64,000 nucleotides of DNA, from assembly GCF_022690685.1 (NCBI RefSeq), contig NZ_JALCYY010000002.1, forward strand, positions 62,001-126,000, in the 5' to 3' direction. Position numbers and translations under genes: made by a program. The notes beneath the pieces are model-generated. The model searched no databases and had not been told where the DNA came from. It saw only the letters and a list, made by a program, of their open reading frames with translations. Source of the stretch: Anaeromyxobacter terrae (GTDB taxonomy: Bacteria; Myxococcota; Myxococcia; Myxococcales; Anaeromyxobacteraceae). This document shows, piece after piece, positions 18,552 to 27,229 of the stretch (positions are counted from its first letter, which is position 1; the number at the start of each line of letters is the position of its first letter).

Positions 18552-20255
18552 CTACGCGGAGGCCCGCTTGTCCCACTTGCCCTGCTTGCGAAGGCCCTCG
18601 ACGATCTCCTGCGCCCGCTCGCGCAGCGCGAGGTAGTCGGTCTTCGCGACCCGGTTCAGGGGGAGCGTCCCGGCCTCGACCACCTCGACGTGGCTCGGCC
18701 GCGCGTACGAGGCGATGCTCGCGCACGCCTGGCTGACCTCCTCGGGCGTCACGGCCTGCTCTGCGGCGCACTCCACGAACAGCACGATCGCCTCCGCCCA
18801 CACGGCGTGCTCGACTCCCACGCACGCGGCGGAGCTCACCCGCCCCCCGAGCGCGCCGACGACGTGGTTCTCCACGTCGCCCGGGAAGACCTGGAACCCC
18901 TTGGGCTTGATGGTGAGCTTGGCGCGCCCGGCGAGCCGGAGCCCCTTCTCCGTGTACGCGCCGAGGTCGCCCGTGTAGCAGACCCCGTCCCGCGAGACTG
19001 CCCTCGCGGTCGCCTCCGGGTCGTTCAGGTAACCGAGGAACACCTGCGGGCCGGAGAAGCAGATCTCGCCGATCTCGCCCGGCGGGAGCTCGGGTCCGGC
19101 CGCTCCGTCGGCGCCCATCGGGCCGCGGACCGAGATCGGGCAGAGCGGCGAGTCGAAGCCGATGCCCTCGGCGAGGTCGTCGGCGGTGGCCCCGAGCGCG
19201 GTGTACGTGCAGAACCCGGAGGTCTCGGTGAGCCCGAGCCCGGTGCCGATCTCGGGGGCCATCTCGCGCAGCCGATCGAGGAAGGCGCGCGGGACGCCCT
19301 GGCCGCCGTAGATGGCGGCGCGCAGGCTCGAGAGGTCGAGCTCGCGGTAGCGCCGGTGATTCCACTCGAGGTTGAAGAGCGCCGGGATCTGCCCGACCAC
19401 CGTGACGCGGTGCTGGGCGATGGCCTCGAGGCTCTTCTCGGCGTCGAAGATGTGGAGGAGCACCGAGGTGAGCCCGGCGTGGATCGCCGTGCCGAGGAGC
19501 TCCGTCGTGCAGCCGACGTGCGAGGGCGGCAGGTTCACGAGCAGCCGGTCGCCGTCCTTCAGGCCGAAGCCGACCGCGAGGCCGACGTTCTGAACGAGGA
19601 TGCTCTCGTGACACAGGAGCGCGGGCTTCGGCGAGCCGGTCGAGCCGGTCGTGAAGATGACGAGGCAGCCGTCGCGCCGGCCGACGTGCCGGCGCGCGCG
19701 CCGCACCGTGCCGAGGAGCCGCGCGCGGACGTAGGCCCCCTTGATGCCCTTCGTGAAGTCCTTCACCCAGGTCGCGCCGGGCAGGATCCCGGAGGGCTCC
19801 TTCTGGAACTGGACCCAGTGGCGCACGCTCGCGCAGCCGCCGACGACCTCGCGGAGCACGGGCAGGAGCGCCGGCGCCCCCGCGAAGAAGTAGCCCTTCG
19901 GCTGGAGCTTCTCGAGGCAGGCGCGGAGCTCGCCCGCGCGCAGGCGGAGGTCGAGCGGGGCGGCGACGACGCCGATGCGGTAGCAGGCGAGGACGAGGAA
20001 GACGTGCTCCTTGAGGAGCGGCAGGCTCGTCGCGAGGACGTCGCCCTTCCGGAACCCGCTCGCGAGGAGCTTCGCCGCGAACGCGTCCACCGCGGTGTCG
20101 AGCGCCTTCCAGGTGACCGTCTCGCCGGTGTTGTGCTCGACGAGGGCGATCGCGCCGGGGGTCCGGCGCGCGTGCAACGTCACGTAGTCGGCGATGTTGT
20201 CGGAGAGCGCGGCGGCGCGGGCGCGGCAGTCGGCGTCCTGGGCGGGCGTCTTCAT
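18552..20255 (-). CDS. AMP-dependent acyl-CoA synthetase/ligase family enzyme
   Basis: The 567-residue ANL-superfamily protein has the ATP-binding P-loop FTTGSTGSPKPALL, the GLTETSGFCTYTA adenine motif, YTGDLG with the hinge RAKLTIKPKGFQVFPGDVE, and the C-terminal catalytic lysine region NRVAKTDYLALRER. It would activate an organic or fatty acid as acyl-AMP and transfer it to CoA or a carrier. The ATG at 20255 is preceded by GAGGAG; an open frame upstream runs through a repeat and is not coding. The acid substrate cannot be read from the sequence. Confidence 0.88.
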   Translation of the reverse strand: MKTPAQDADCRARAAALSDNIADYVTLHARRTPGAIALVEHNTGETVTWKALDTAVDAFAAKLLASGFRKGDVLATSLPLLKEHVFLVLACYRIGVVAAPLDLRLRAGELRACLEKLQPKGYFFAGAPALLPVLREVVGGCASVRHWVQFQKEPSGILPGATWVKDFTKGIKGAYVRARLLGTVRRARRHVGRRDGCLVIFTTGSTGSPKPALLCHESILVQNVGLAVGFGLKDGDRLLVNLPPSHVGCTTELLGTAIHAGLTSVLLHIFDAEKSLEAIAQHRVTVVGQIPALFNLEWNHRRYRELDLSSLRAAIYGGQGVPRAFLDRLREMAPEIGTGLGLTETSGFCTYTALGATADDLAEGIGFDSPLCPISVRGPMGADGAAGPELPPGEIGEICFSGPQVFLGYLNDPEATARAVSRDGVCYTGDLGAYTEKGLRLAGRAKLTIKPKGFQVFPGDVENHVVGALGGRVSSAACVGVEHAVWAEAIVLFVECAAEQAVTPEEVSQACASIASYARPSHVEVVEAGTLPLNRVAKTDYLALRERAQEIVEGLRKQGKWDKRASA

Positions 20256-20413
20256 CGATGGGCTCCTCGTCGGCGGAGCCCCGCGCGGCGTCGGCGGGGC
20301 GAGCCTCCGAAAGCCTGGGGTTCTACCCCACCTCCGCCGCGCGATGAAGCCCGCGCCGGGCGAGCTCGTCATCGTGGCGCTGATCGCTCGAGTCCACCCC
20401 GCCCACCGCCGCC

Positions 20414-20469
20414 CTTCGACAGGCTCAGGGCGAGCGGTCTTCGATCCGCTCGGGCTGAGCTTGTCGAAG
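20414..20469. repeat. Long imperfect hairpin, TTCGACAGGCTCAG-type dispersed repeat
   Basis: Two 24-base arms (20414-20437 and 20446-20469) pair at 21 of 24 positions around the 8-base loop TCTTCGAT. The core CTTCGACAGGCTCAG is recognisable from many bacterial genomes as an intergenic palindromic repeat. It sits between the yceI stop and the acyl-CoA synthetase start, both minus strand, where it could also end yceI transcription. Confidence 0.75.
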
Positions 20470-20508
20470 CATGGAGCGGGGGAAGATCGACGCAAGCGGC
20501 CACGGCCA

Positions 20509-21060
20509 TCAGGCCGCGACCGTCGCCCCGGCCGTCTTTCGCACCGCCTCGAGCTCGATGGAGATCTCCACCTTCTCGCCCACGAGCACGCCACCGGTCT
20601 CGAGCGCCGCGTTCCAGACGAGCCCGTAGTCGCGCCGGTCGAGCGAGGCCTTCGCCGAGAAGCCAGCGCGCTCGTTGCCCCACGGGTCCTTGCCGGTGCC
20701 GGCGAACTCGGCCTCGAGCGTCACCTCGCGCACCACGCCGTGGAGCGAGAGGTCGCCCACGATCCTGAGCGCGCCGCCCGCCTGCTCGACGCGCTTCGAG
20801 CGGAAGGTGATCTCCGGGTGCGCCGCGGCGTCGAGGAAGTCCGGCGAGCGGAGGTGCGCGTCGCGGTCCGCGACGCCGGTGTCGATCGACGCGGGATCGA
20901 TCGTGACCTCGACCGAGGAGCGGGCGAGGTCCTGCGGGTCGAGCTGCACGGTGCCCGCCCAGCGGCCGAAGCGGCCGTGCACCTTCGAGATGACCATGTG
21001 GCGCACGGAGAAGTGCACCGCGGAGTGTCCGACGTCGATGTCCCAGGGGGTGGTCGCCAT
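20509..21060 (-). CDS. YceI-family protein (lipocalin-like, no signal peptide)
   Basis: The 183-residue protein begins WDIDVGHSAVHFSVRHMVISKVHGRF, the YceI signature, and continues with SPDFLDAAAHPEITFRS and LHGVVREVTLEAEF. The fold is a beta-barrel that binds isoprenoid-like lipids in known members. Unlike the second YceI protein at 54224-54913, it has no export signal and is presumably cytoplasmic. It is divergent from a LysR regulator gene across a 115-bp region rich in palindromes, and is its likely target. Confidence 0.93.
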   Translation of the reverse strand: MATTPWDIDVGHSAVHFSVRHMVISKVHGRFGRWAGTVQLDPQDLARSSVEVTIDPASIDTGVADRDAHLRSPDFLDAAAHPEITFRSKRVEQAGGALRIVGDLSLHGVVREVTLEAEFAGTGKDPWGNERAGFSAKASLDRRDYGLVWNAALETGGVLVGEKVEISIELEAVRKTAGATVAA

Positions 21061-21143
21061 TTCGTTTCCGTCCTTTTCGTTCGGCGCGTCTCGCGCTCGA
21101 TGGAGGGAGTCTTGCTATCGTTCCGGATACGGCGCAATCTGCC

Positions 21144-21175
21144 TATGCGCATATCTCCGTTCCACTGGAGGAACG
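21144..21175. promoter_or_regulatory. Palindromes in the yceI-lysR divergent promoter region
   Basis: TATGCGCATA (21144-21153) is a perfect 10-bp palindrome. It is followed at 21158-21175 by CGTTCC-N6-GGAACG, a perfect dyad overlapping the ribosome-binding site of the lysR gene. A further CGTTCC occurs at 21119. Their place between a LysR gene and its divergent neighbour suits auto-regulatory operator sites. Confidence 0.45.
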
Positions 21176-22078
21176 ATGGACCTCAACCTCCTCACCGTCT
21201 TCGAGGCCGTCGCGCGGAGCCGCAGCTTCTCCGCCGCCGCGAAGGAGCTCGGGCTGCCGAAGTCGTCGGTGAGCCGTGGCGTCGCCCGGCTCGAGGCGGA
21301 GCTCGGCGTGCAGCTCCTCCTCCGCACGACCCGGCAGGTGGCGCTCACGACCGCGGGCACGGCGCTCTACGACCGGGCCGCGCCGCTGCTCCGCTCGGTG
21401 CAGGCGGTCCTCGGCGAGGTGCCTTCCCGGGAGGAGGAGCCGAGCGGCGTGCTCCGCGTGACCGCGCCCGTCGACCTGGGGGTGCTCTTCCTCGCCGAGG
21501 TGGTGACGCGCTACACGGCGCGCTACCCGTCGGTCTCGGTGGACCTGCACCTCACCGGCCGCGTGGTGGACCTCGTCGCCGAGCGCTTCGACGTCGCGCT
21601 GCGGGTCGCCGCGAAGCTCCAGGACTCCACGCTCGTCGTCCGCAAGGTGGCGCCCATCGTCGCGCGGCTCTTCGCGTCGCCGCTCTACCTCGCCCGCCGC
21701 GGCACGCCACGCTCGGAGGCCGAGCTCGAGGAGCACGACCGGGTGATCTTCCGCGGCGGCGCGGAGAAGCTCCGCCTCGGGACCGGGCGCGAGCCCGCGG
21801 ACCTGACCGGGCGGGCGCGCATCGTCTGCGACGACCTCCTGTTCGCGCGCGACGCGGTCCGCGCCGGCGCGGGCATCGGCCTGCTCCCCTCCTTCGTGGC
21901 GGAGCCCGACGTGGTGGCCGGACGCCTGGTGCGGGTCCTCCCGCGCCACGAGCGCCTGGCGGGGACGCTCCACGTGGTGACGCCGGCGGCGAAGCACGTG
22001 CCGCGGAAGGTCAGCGCGTTCCGGGAGCTGGTGGTGGAGCTGGCGGGGACGCCGCGGGGGCTTCAGCCTCCCCCGTGA
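21176..22078 (+). CDS. LysR-family transcriptional regulator
   Basis: The 300-residue regulator has an N-terminal winged helix (MDLNLLTVFEAVARSRSFSAAAKELGLPKSSVSRGVARLE) and a C-terminal co-inducer domain with the AGAGIGLLPSFVA segment. It belongs to the CrgA/DhbR-like LysR group. The ATG at 21176 has GGAGGAACG directly upstream; longer upstream frames are artefacts. It is divergent from yceI, so it probably controls yceI and itself. Its 3' end overlaps the hemerythrin-like gene by 16 bases. Confidence 0.93.
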   Translation: MDLNLLTVFEAVARSRSFSAAAKELGLPKSSVSRGVARLEAELGVQLLLRTTRQVALTTAGTALYDRAAPLLRSVQAVLGEVPSREEEPSGVLRVTAPVDLGVLFLAEVVTRYTARYPSVSVDLHLTGRVVDLVAERFDVALRVAAKLQDSTLVVRKVAPIVARLFASPLYLARRGTPRSEAELEEHDRVIFRGGAEKLRLGTGREPADLTGRARIVCDDLLFARDAVRAGAGIGLLPSFVAEPDVVAGRLVRVLPRHERLAGTLHVVTPAAKHVPRKVSAFRELVVELAGTPRGLQPPP

Positions 22079-22575
22079 CTCGCCGCCGACTGCCTCAGCG
22101 CGGCCTCGGCCGTGCGCAGGACCCTCGGGCCGTCGGCGTAGGGTGCGACCCGCACCGGCGGGTACTCCCGCATCCGCTGGACGAGCGCCTCCGCCTCGCC
22201 CGCGAGCAGCGCGTCGCACTGGTCGTACACGCCGCCGGGCTCCTCCTCGCGTGCGTCGTGCGGTACGAGGATGGATCGGAGCTCGGTCACGAGCTCCGCG
22301 GTGGGGGTCGGCACGAGCAGCGACGCGAGGGCGCCGTGCTCGATCCGGAGCTGGCGCGCGGCCGGGAGCGGCTCACCGCCGCGCGCCCGGCGGGTGGCGG
22401 GCAGCAGGATCTTCTCCTCGAGCGCGATGTGGCGGAGCAGCCCGGCGCGGAAGGCGTCGAACGCCTCGCGGTCCAGGGTCCCCGGGACGGGGACGGCGCG
22501 GTCGAGCAGCGCGTCGAGGTACGCGTGATCGTCCGTGAGGTGGCGAGCGATGGGCCCGGCGGCGGTGAGGCGCAT
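22063..22575 (-). CDS. Hemerythrin HHE-domain protein
   Basis: A 170-residue helical protein with histidine/glutamate spacing of the HHE cation-binding domain: HLTDDHAYLDALLDRAV, LLRHIALEEKILLPATR and LRIEHGALASLL, then HDAREEEPGGVYDQCD. These residues normally bind a di-iron centre for O2/NO sensing or iron storage. Its ATG overlaps the stop of the upstream 153-residue gene as TGATG, so the two form an operon. Confidence 0.85.
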   Translation of the reverse strand: MRLTAAGPIARHLTDDHAYLDALLDRAVPVPGTLDREAFDAFRAGLLRHIALEEKILLPATRRARGGEPLPAARQLRIEHGALASLLVPTPTAELVTELRSILVPHDAREEEPGGVYDQCDALLAGEAEALVQRMREYPPVRVAPYADGPRVLRTAEAALRQSAASHGGG

Positions 22576-23036
22576 CAGTCCTCCTCGTCCTCGGCGGCGC
22601 CCATGAGCAGCCGGTGCTGGGCGTCGCGCACCATCCGGTCAGCGACGCGGAACGCCGCCAGGGCGAGCTCCTCGTCCGGGCGTCCCGCGTCGCCCTCGTG
22701 GCCGGCGGCGAGGAGCGCGAGGAGCGTCCAGTCCTCGGCGGAGATGGCGAGGTGCGTGTCCGGCCGGTAGCCGTCGGCCGTGGCGCGGAACGGCTCGAGG
22801 TCGCCGTGGACGGGGCGGAGCACGAGGAACCGCCCGCGGCGGCGCTCCCGGTGGGCCTCGACGATCCACTCGCGCCGCGCGGAGTCGCGGGTCCGCGCCG
22901 AGCCGAGCAACCCCGCGTCCGTCCGCTGCACGGCGCCGAAGGCGGCCTGCGCGTCCGGCGCGAGCGCCTTCCCGTTGGGATGCGCGGCGGCACCGCTCTC
23001 GTAGCGGCGCACGACCTCGCCGGGTTCGTAGGGCAT
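22575..23036 (-). CDS. Hypothetical protein coupled to the hemerythrin gene
   Basis: An unrecognised 153-residue soluble protein, acidic at the C-terminus (AAEDEED). It has motif-like parts PGEVVRRYESGAAAHPNGKALAPDAQ and SAEDWTLLALLAAGHEGD and no signal or membrane segment. It is the first gene of a two-gene operon with the HHE-domain protein, whose start it overlaps, hinting at a shared redox or metal role (inference). Confidence 0.65.
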   Translation of the reverse strand: MPYEPGEVVRRYESGAAAHPNGKALAPDAQAAFGAVQRTDAGLLGSARTRDSARREWIVEAHRERRRGRFLVLRPVHGDLEPFRATADGYRPDTHLAISAEDWTLLALLAAGHEGDAGRPDEELALAAFRVADRMVRDAQHRLLMGAAEDEED

Positions 23037-23150
23037 CGGGCGCTCCGGAGGGGCGGCGCGGGTCCGGGCGACCGTCGCGCGCGCCGTACGATGGTTTCTA
23101 GGCAGGCGGCCGCCCGGCGTCAACGCGAGCCGCGGGGCGGCCGCTCCGAA

Positions 23151-23867
23151 ATGGATGTCCGCGCGGCGATCGCCGGACAAGGATGGGCGGTGGCCCAGGG
23201 CGGGTGGATCGACGTGACCGTCCCGATCCGCGACGGCATGATGCACTGGCCGGGCGATCCGGCCGTGCACGTCGAGCGCGTGCGCGCGCTGGCGGCGGAC
23301 GGCGCGAACGTCTCCTCGCTGCGGCTCGGCGCGCACACGGGCACGCACGTGGACGCTCCGCTCCACTACGTCGAGGGGGGCGCCGCGGTGGACGCGATGC
23401 CGCTCGCGCTCGCGAGCGGGCCGGCGCGGGTCGTCGCCGTCGACGACCCGGTGGCGATCCGACCCGAGCACCTCGAGACGCTCGAGCTCCGCCGCGGCGA
23501 GCGGGTGCTCTTCCGGACGCGCAACTCCCCGCGCGCGTGGCGCTCGGACCGGTTCGTCGAGGACGCCGTGCACCTCACGCCGGAGGCGGCGGCGCTGCTC
23601 GTCGCGCGCGGGATCGCGCCGGTCGGGATCGACTACCTGTCCGTGGGCCCCTACCGCGGCGAGGACGGCGCGACGGTGCACCGGACGCTGCTCGAGGGCG
23701 GCGTGTGGATCCTGGAGGGGCTCGACCTCACGGACGCGCCGGAGGGCGCGTACGAGCTCCTGTGCCTGCCGCTGCGGCTGGCCGGCGGCGACGGCGCGCC
23801 TGCGCGAGCGCTCTTGCGGCCGGGTGGCGCGGAGGGGGAGAAGCGGGATGGCGTACGCATCGGGTGA
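23151..23867 (+). CDS. Cyclase-family hydrolase (kynurenine formamidase-like)
   Basis: The 238-residue protein carries the metal-binding signature HTGTHVDAPLHY (HxGTHxDxPxH) and opens with WIDVTVPIRDGMMHWPGDP, typical of the cyclase/KynB superfamily. It also has LLVARGIAPVGIDYLSVGP, where the family places its catalytic base. Members hydrolyse N-formylkynurenine or other amides and lactones using Zn or Mn. It overlaps the following 6PGDH-like gene by about 20 bases, so the pair is probably co-transcribed. Substrate uncertain. Confidence 0.87.
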   Translation: MDVRAAIAGQGWAVAQGGWIDVTVPIRDGMMHWPGDPAVHVERVRALAADGANVSSLRLGAHTGTHVDAPLHYVEGGAAVDAMPLALASGPARVVAVDDPVAIRPEHLETLELRRGERVLFRTRNSPRAWRSDRFVEDAVHLTPEAAALLVARGIAPVGIDYLSVGPYRGEDGATVHRTLLEGGVWILEGLDLTDAPEGAYELLCLPLRLAGGDGAPARALLRPGGAEGEKRDGVRIG

Positions 23868-24828
23868 GCTGGGGGTCGTGGGGCTCGGCAGGATGGGCGG
23901 GGGGCTCGCGCTCCAGGCGCGCGAGGTCGGGCTCCGCGTCGTGGGGCTCGACGCGCACGGGCTGCGCCCTGAGCTCCTCGCGGCGGGCGTCGAGGAGGTC
24001 CGAACGCCCGCCGCGCTCGTCGCGGCGCTCGCGCCGCCGCGCGCGGTGTTCCTGTACGTCCCCGCTGGCCCGCCGGTGGACGCGCTCCTCGACACGCTCG
24101 CGCCGCTCCTCGCTCGCGGCGACGTTGCCGTCGACGGCGGCAACTCGTACTGGGGCGACTCGATCCGCCGCCACGCCCGGCTGGCGGGCCAGGGGATCGA
24201 GCTCGTGGACCTCGGAACGAGCGGCGGGGTCGAGGGGGCGCGGCGCGGCGCCTGCTTCATGGCGGGAGGCGAGGCCTCGGCGATCGCCCGGGTCGAGCCC
24301 CTGCTCCGGGCGCTCGCCGTCGAGGATGGCTACGTGCACGCGGGCCCGCCGGGCGCGGGCCACTTCACGAAGCTCGTCCACAACGGCATCGAGTTCGGGA
24401 TGCTCCAGGCCATCGGCGAGGGCGTCGACCTGCTCGAGCGCTACCACGACCGGCTCGACGTCGCCGCCGTCCTCTCCGCGTGGCGGCACGGCTCGGTCAT
24501 CCGCGGCTGGCTCATGGACCTCATGCACGACGGGTACGCCTCCGAGGGCGGGCTCGAGGCCGTGCCGCCCTACGTGGAGGACACGGGCGAGGTGGCCTGG
24601 CTCGTCGCCGATGCGCTGCGGCTCGAGGCGCCGATCCCGGTCATCGCCCAGGCGGTCCTGCAGCTCTTCGCCTCCCGCGACGGGGAGAAGCGCTGGGCAC
24701 GCGCCATCGCGATGATGCGCCACGGCTTCGGCGGCCACCCCTACGGCCCGAGCGCCCCGGTCGCGGAGGAGCGGCGCAAAGGCCAGGTGGGAGGGACGTG
24801 GCGCGACGATCCGGACGCGCCGCGGTAG
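23848..24828 (+). CDS. gnd: 6-phosphogluconate dehydrogenase, short NAD-type
   Basis: The 326-residue protein has a Rossmann loop GLGRMGGG, DGGNSYW, the substrate motif DLGTSGGVEGARRG and the catalytic lysine segment HFTKLVHNGIEFGMLQ. The shorter form without the long C-terminal helical extension is the GndA/YqeC type, often NAD-preferring. It oxidatively decarboxylates 6-phosphogluconate to ribulose 5-phosphate. The ATG at 23848 is preceded by GGAGGGGGAG; an in-frame ATG eight codons earlier is less well placed. Confidence 0.9.
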   Translation: MAYASGELGVVGLGRMGGGLALQAREVGLRVVGLDAHGLRPELLAAGVEEVRTPAALVAALAPPRAVFLYVPAGPPVDALLDTLAPLLARGDVAVDGGNSYWGDSIRRHARLAGQGIELVDLGTSGGVEGARRGACFMAGGEASAIARVEPLLRALAVEDGYVHAGPPGAGHFTKLVHNGIEFGMLQAIGEGVDLLERYHDRLDVAAVLSAWRHGSVIRGWLMDLMHDGYASEGGLEAVPPYVEDTGEVAWLVADALRLEAPIPVIAQAVLQLFASRDGEKRWARAIAMMRHGFGGHPYGPSAPVAEERRKGQVGGTWRDDPDAPR

Positions 24829-25038
24829 CGATCCCGCCGCTCGAGACGTCGCCGCCGCGGCAGCCCGAGCCCGGTCCCAGGCCCGTGAACGACGCGCCTT
24901 CGAGCGGCACACTCGCGTCCCGCGGTGACACCCACAGGGCCGTACTCGCCCGCACCTCCCCTCGTCCTCCGGACGGAATGAGGCGCGCACGCCCGGCTGT
25001 TCAACCCAGCGCCACAACGAACCGTCGTGCTCGCCCCG

Positions 25039-25058
25039 ACGTCCGCGGAAGCGGACGT
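25039..25058 (+). promoter_or_regulatory. Hairpin directly upstream of the phosphoesterase ribosome site
   Basis: ACGTCCGC and GCGGACGT pair perfectly around a GGAA loop and end one base before the GGAAGGAG ribosome site. The bases around the start (GACGTCCG) repeat the left arm, so an alternative pairing that masks the start is possible. Confidence 0.35.
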
Positions 25059-25072
25059 GGAAGGAGACGTCC

Positions 25073-26437
25073 GTGCGCCTCACCTCGCGCCTCCCCGCGC
25101 TCGCCGCAGCCCTCGCGCTCCCGCAGCTCGCAGTCGCCGCCACCATCGTGCGCGGCCCGTTCCTGCAGCAGACCACGACCACCTCCACGCTCGTGGTCGT
25201 CGCGACCGACGCGGCCGCGCACGTCGAGGCGACCGCGGATCTCCCCGGCGGCGGCACCGCGCAGGCGAAGAGCGACGGGACGAAGCACCTGCTCCGGCTC
25301 GAGGGGCTCCCGCCTGCCACGACGATCGCGTTCCACGTGACCGTGGACGGCGCGCCCGCCGGCGACGGCTCCGTGCGGACGCCGGCCGTGCCCGGGACGG
25401 AGGCGGCGCGCCACGCCGTCCTCGGCGCGACCGCCGACACCGGCTCGGCGGGCCCGAACGCCCGCGCCAACGTCGCGCGCATGGAGATGCGCGGCATCGA
25501 GGCGGTGCTCACGATGGGCGACAACTCGTACCCCGACGGCGCGGCGGGCGAGTGGGACACCACGTTCTTCGGCGTGTGGAAGGACGTCATGCGGTCCGCG
25601 ACGATGTGGACCGGCGTCGGCGACCACGAGTACCGGACCCCGTTCGCGCAGCCGTACCTCGACGCGGTCGAGCTGCCGCAGGGTCCTCAGGGCGAGCGCT
25701 ACTACTCGTTCGACTGGGGCGACCTCCACGTCGCCGCGCTCGACACGAACTGCATCGTCCCGATGAACGCGAACGAGATGGGCTGCGACGCGGCCACCAT
25801 GGTCTCCTGGCTCGAGGCGGATCTCGCCGCGACGAAGGCGCCCTGGAAGATCGTCACGATGCACCGGCCGGCGCTCGCCACCGGCAAGTACGGCGTCTAC
25901 CCGGAGATCCCGGCGGCGCTCCTCGGCCCGTTCGAGAAGTACGGCGTCGATCTCGTGCTGCAGGCCCACAACCACCTGTACGAGCGGACCTGGCCGGCGC
26001 GGCAGGGTGCGGTCGTGAAGAAGGACTACGACCACCCTGGCGCCCCCGTGTACCTGACCGCCGGCGGCGGCAGCGACTACCTGTACCAATCCGTGCTCCC
26101 GGCGGCCGAGTGGACGGCGTTCCGCGCGACGGAGTACCAGCACCTCATCCTCACGCTCGACGCCGGCACGCTCCGGGTCGAGGCGGTCCGGCCCGACGGC
26201 TCGCTCCTCGATCAGTTCCAGATCGTGAAGGACGTCCCGCCTCCGAGCGCCGACGGCGTCACGCCGCAGGTGCCCGGCCAGCCGTCCTCGTCCGCTCCGC
26301 CGGAGCAGTCGGTCACCGGCCCGAAGGCGTCGGGCGGCGGCGGCTGCGGCTCAGGCCCCGGCGGCGCCCTCGCGGTCGCCCTCGTCGGCGCGGTGCTCGC
26401 GTGGACGCGCCGGGGCGCACGCGCCCGCCGGCGGTGA
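25073..26437 (+). CDS. Secreted metallophosphoesterase with MYXO-CTERM-type tail
   Basis: The 454-residue protein has a Sec signal peptide, a fibronectin-like N-terminal domain of about 85 residues as in purple acid phosphatases, and a calcineurin-like core with metal motifs ATADTGS, MGDNSYPDG, GVGDHEY, MHRPA and QAHNHLYER. After a Pro/Ser linker it ends with a Gly-Cys motif (GGGGCGSG), one hydrophobic span and an Arg-rich tail, the tripartite layout of myxobacterial C-terminal sorting signals. It would be processed at the Cys and displayed on the outer surface (inference from that family). GTG start after GGAAGGAG. Probable phosphomonoesterase. Confidence 0.9.
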   Translation: MRLTSRLPALAAALALPQLAVAATIVRGPFLQQTTTTSTLVVVATDAAAHVEATADLPGGGTAQAKSDGTKHLLRLEGLPPATTIAFHVTVDGAPAGDGSVRTPAVPGTEAARHAVLGATADTGSAGPNARANVARMEMRGIEAVLTMGDNSYPDGAAGEWDTTFFGVWKDVMRSATMWTGVGDHEYRTPFAQPYLDAVELPQGPQGERYYSFDWGDLHVAALDTNCIVPMNANEMGCDAATMVSWLEADLAATKAPWKIVTMHRPALATGKYGVYPEIPAALLGPFEKYGVDLVLQAHNHLYERTWPARQGAVVKKDYDHPGAPVYLTAGGGSDYLYQSVLPAAEWTAFRATEYQHLILTLDAGTLRVEAVRPDGSLLDQFQIVKDVPPPSADGVTPQVPGQPSSSAPPEQSVTGPKASGGGGCGSGPGGALAVALVGAVLAWTRRGARARRR

Positions 26438-26490
26438 CGGACGGGCGGGGCACGACAGCGCGGGGACGTTCCGCTAATCTGCCGCGCCTC

Positions 26491-27102
26491 ATGGAGACCG
26501 CCCTCTCAGCGGAGAGCCACAGCGCGTTCGACGACGCCCAGGCGATCCTGACCGCCTCGGCGCTCGTCGCGCTCGGCTACGGGTTCCTCGCGCAGGCGAA
26601 GCTGCTGACGGGCGGCACCGCCGGCATCGCCCTCCTGCTCACCCGGGTGACGCCCTTCTCCTTCGGCCAGCTCTTCGTCGCGCTCAACCTGCCGTTCTTC
26701 TGGCTCGGCGTCCGGCGGATGGGGTGGCGCTTCACGGTGAAGACGTTCGTCGCGATCGCGCTCGTCTCCGTCGCGTCCGACCTCCTCCCGGCGGTGCTGC
26801 ACCTCGACCGGCTCCACCCGCTCTACGGCGCCCTCATGGGCGGGGTCCTCGTCGGCGTCGGGCTCCTCGTGCTCTTCCGCCACCACGCCTGCCTCGGCGG
26901 CCTCAACATCCTCTCCATCCACCTGCAGCAGCGGCACGGCGTCCGCGCGGGCGTGTTCCAGATGGTCGTCGACTCCCTCGTCGTGCTCGCCTCCCTGTTC
27001 GTCGCGCCGCTCTCCACCATCGCCCTCTCCGTCGTAGGCGCCGTCGCCCTGAACGTCGTCCTCGCCGTGAACCACCGGCCGGGCCGTTACCTCGGGACCT
27101 GA
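26491..27102 (+). CDS. YitT/DUF161-like membrane protein
   Basis: The 203-residue protein has about five hydrophobic spans and the family features ALGYGFLAQAKLLTGGTAGIALLL and VGLLVLFRHHACLGGLNILSIHLQ. It lacks the C-terminal cytoplasmic DUF2179 domain of full-length YitT, resembling the short YczE-like half. The transported substrate is not known for this family. The ATG at 26491 precedes a soluble N-terminus; the open frame upstream overlaps the phosphoesterase gene in another phase and is not real. Confidence 0.85.
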   Translation: METALSAESHSAFDDAQAILTASALVALGYGFLAQAKLLTGGTAGIALLLTRVTPFSFGQLFVALNLPFFWLGVRRMGWRFTVKTFVAIALVSVASDLLPAVLHLDRLHPLYGALMGGVLVGVGLLVLFRHHACLGGLNILSIHLQQRHGVRAGVFQMVVDSLVVLASLFVAPLSTIALSVVGAVALNVVLAVNHRPGRYLGT

Positions 27103-27229
27103 CGCGGCCGGCCGCGACCGGGAGGGGCTTGGCTCCCTCCGCGGGACTCGCCGTACCGCAGCCGCTCCCCCGCGCGAGGCAACCGGCCTCGCCCCCGCCC
27201 GTGCCCGCTCCCGGGCGTACGATGTCGGC

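Noticed and set aside
18150-20768. 872-codon open frame antisense to the acyl-CoA synthetase and nitrilase-like genes
   Set aside because: Composition is typical of a shadow frame, with no domain motif, and it crosses an intergenic repeat.
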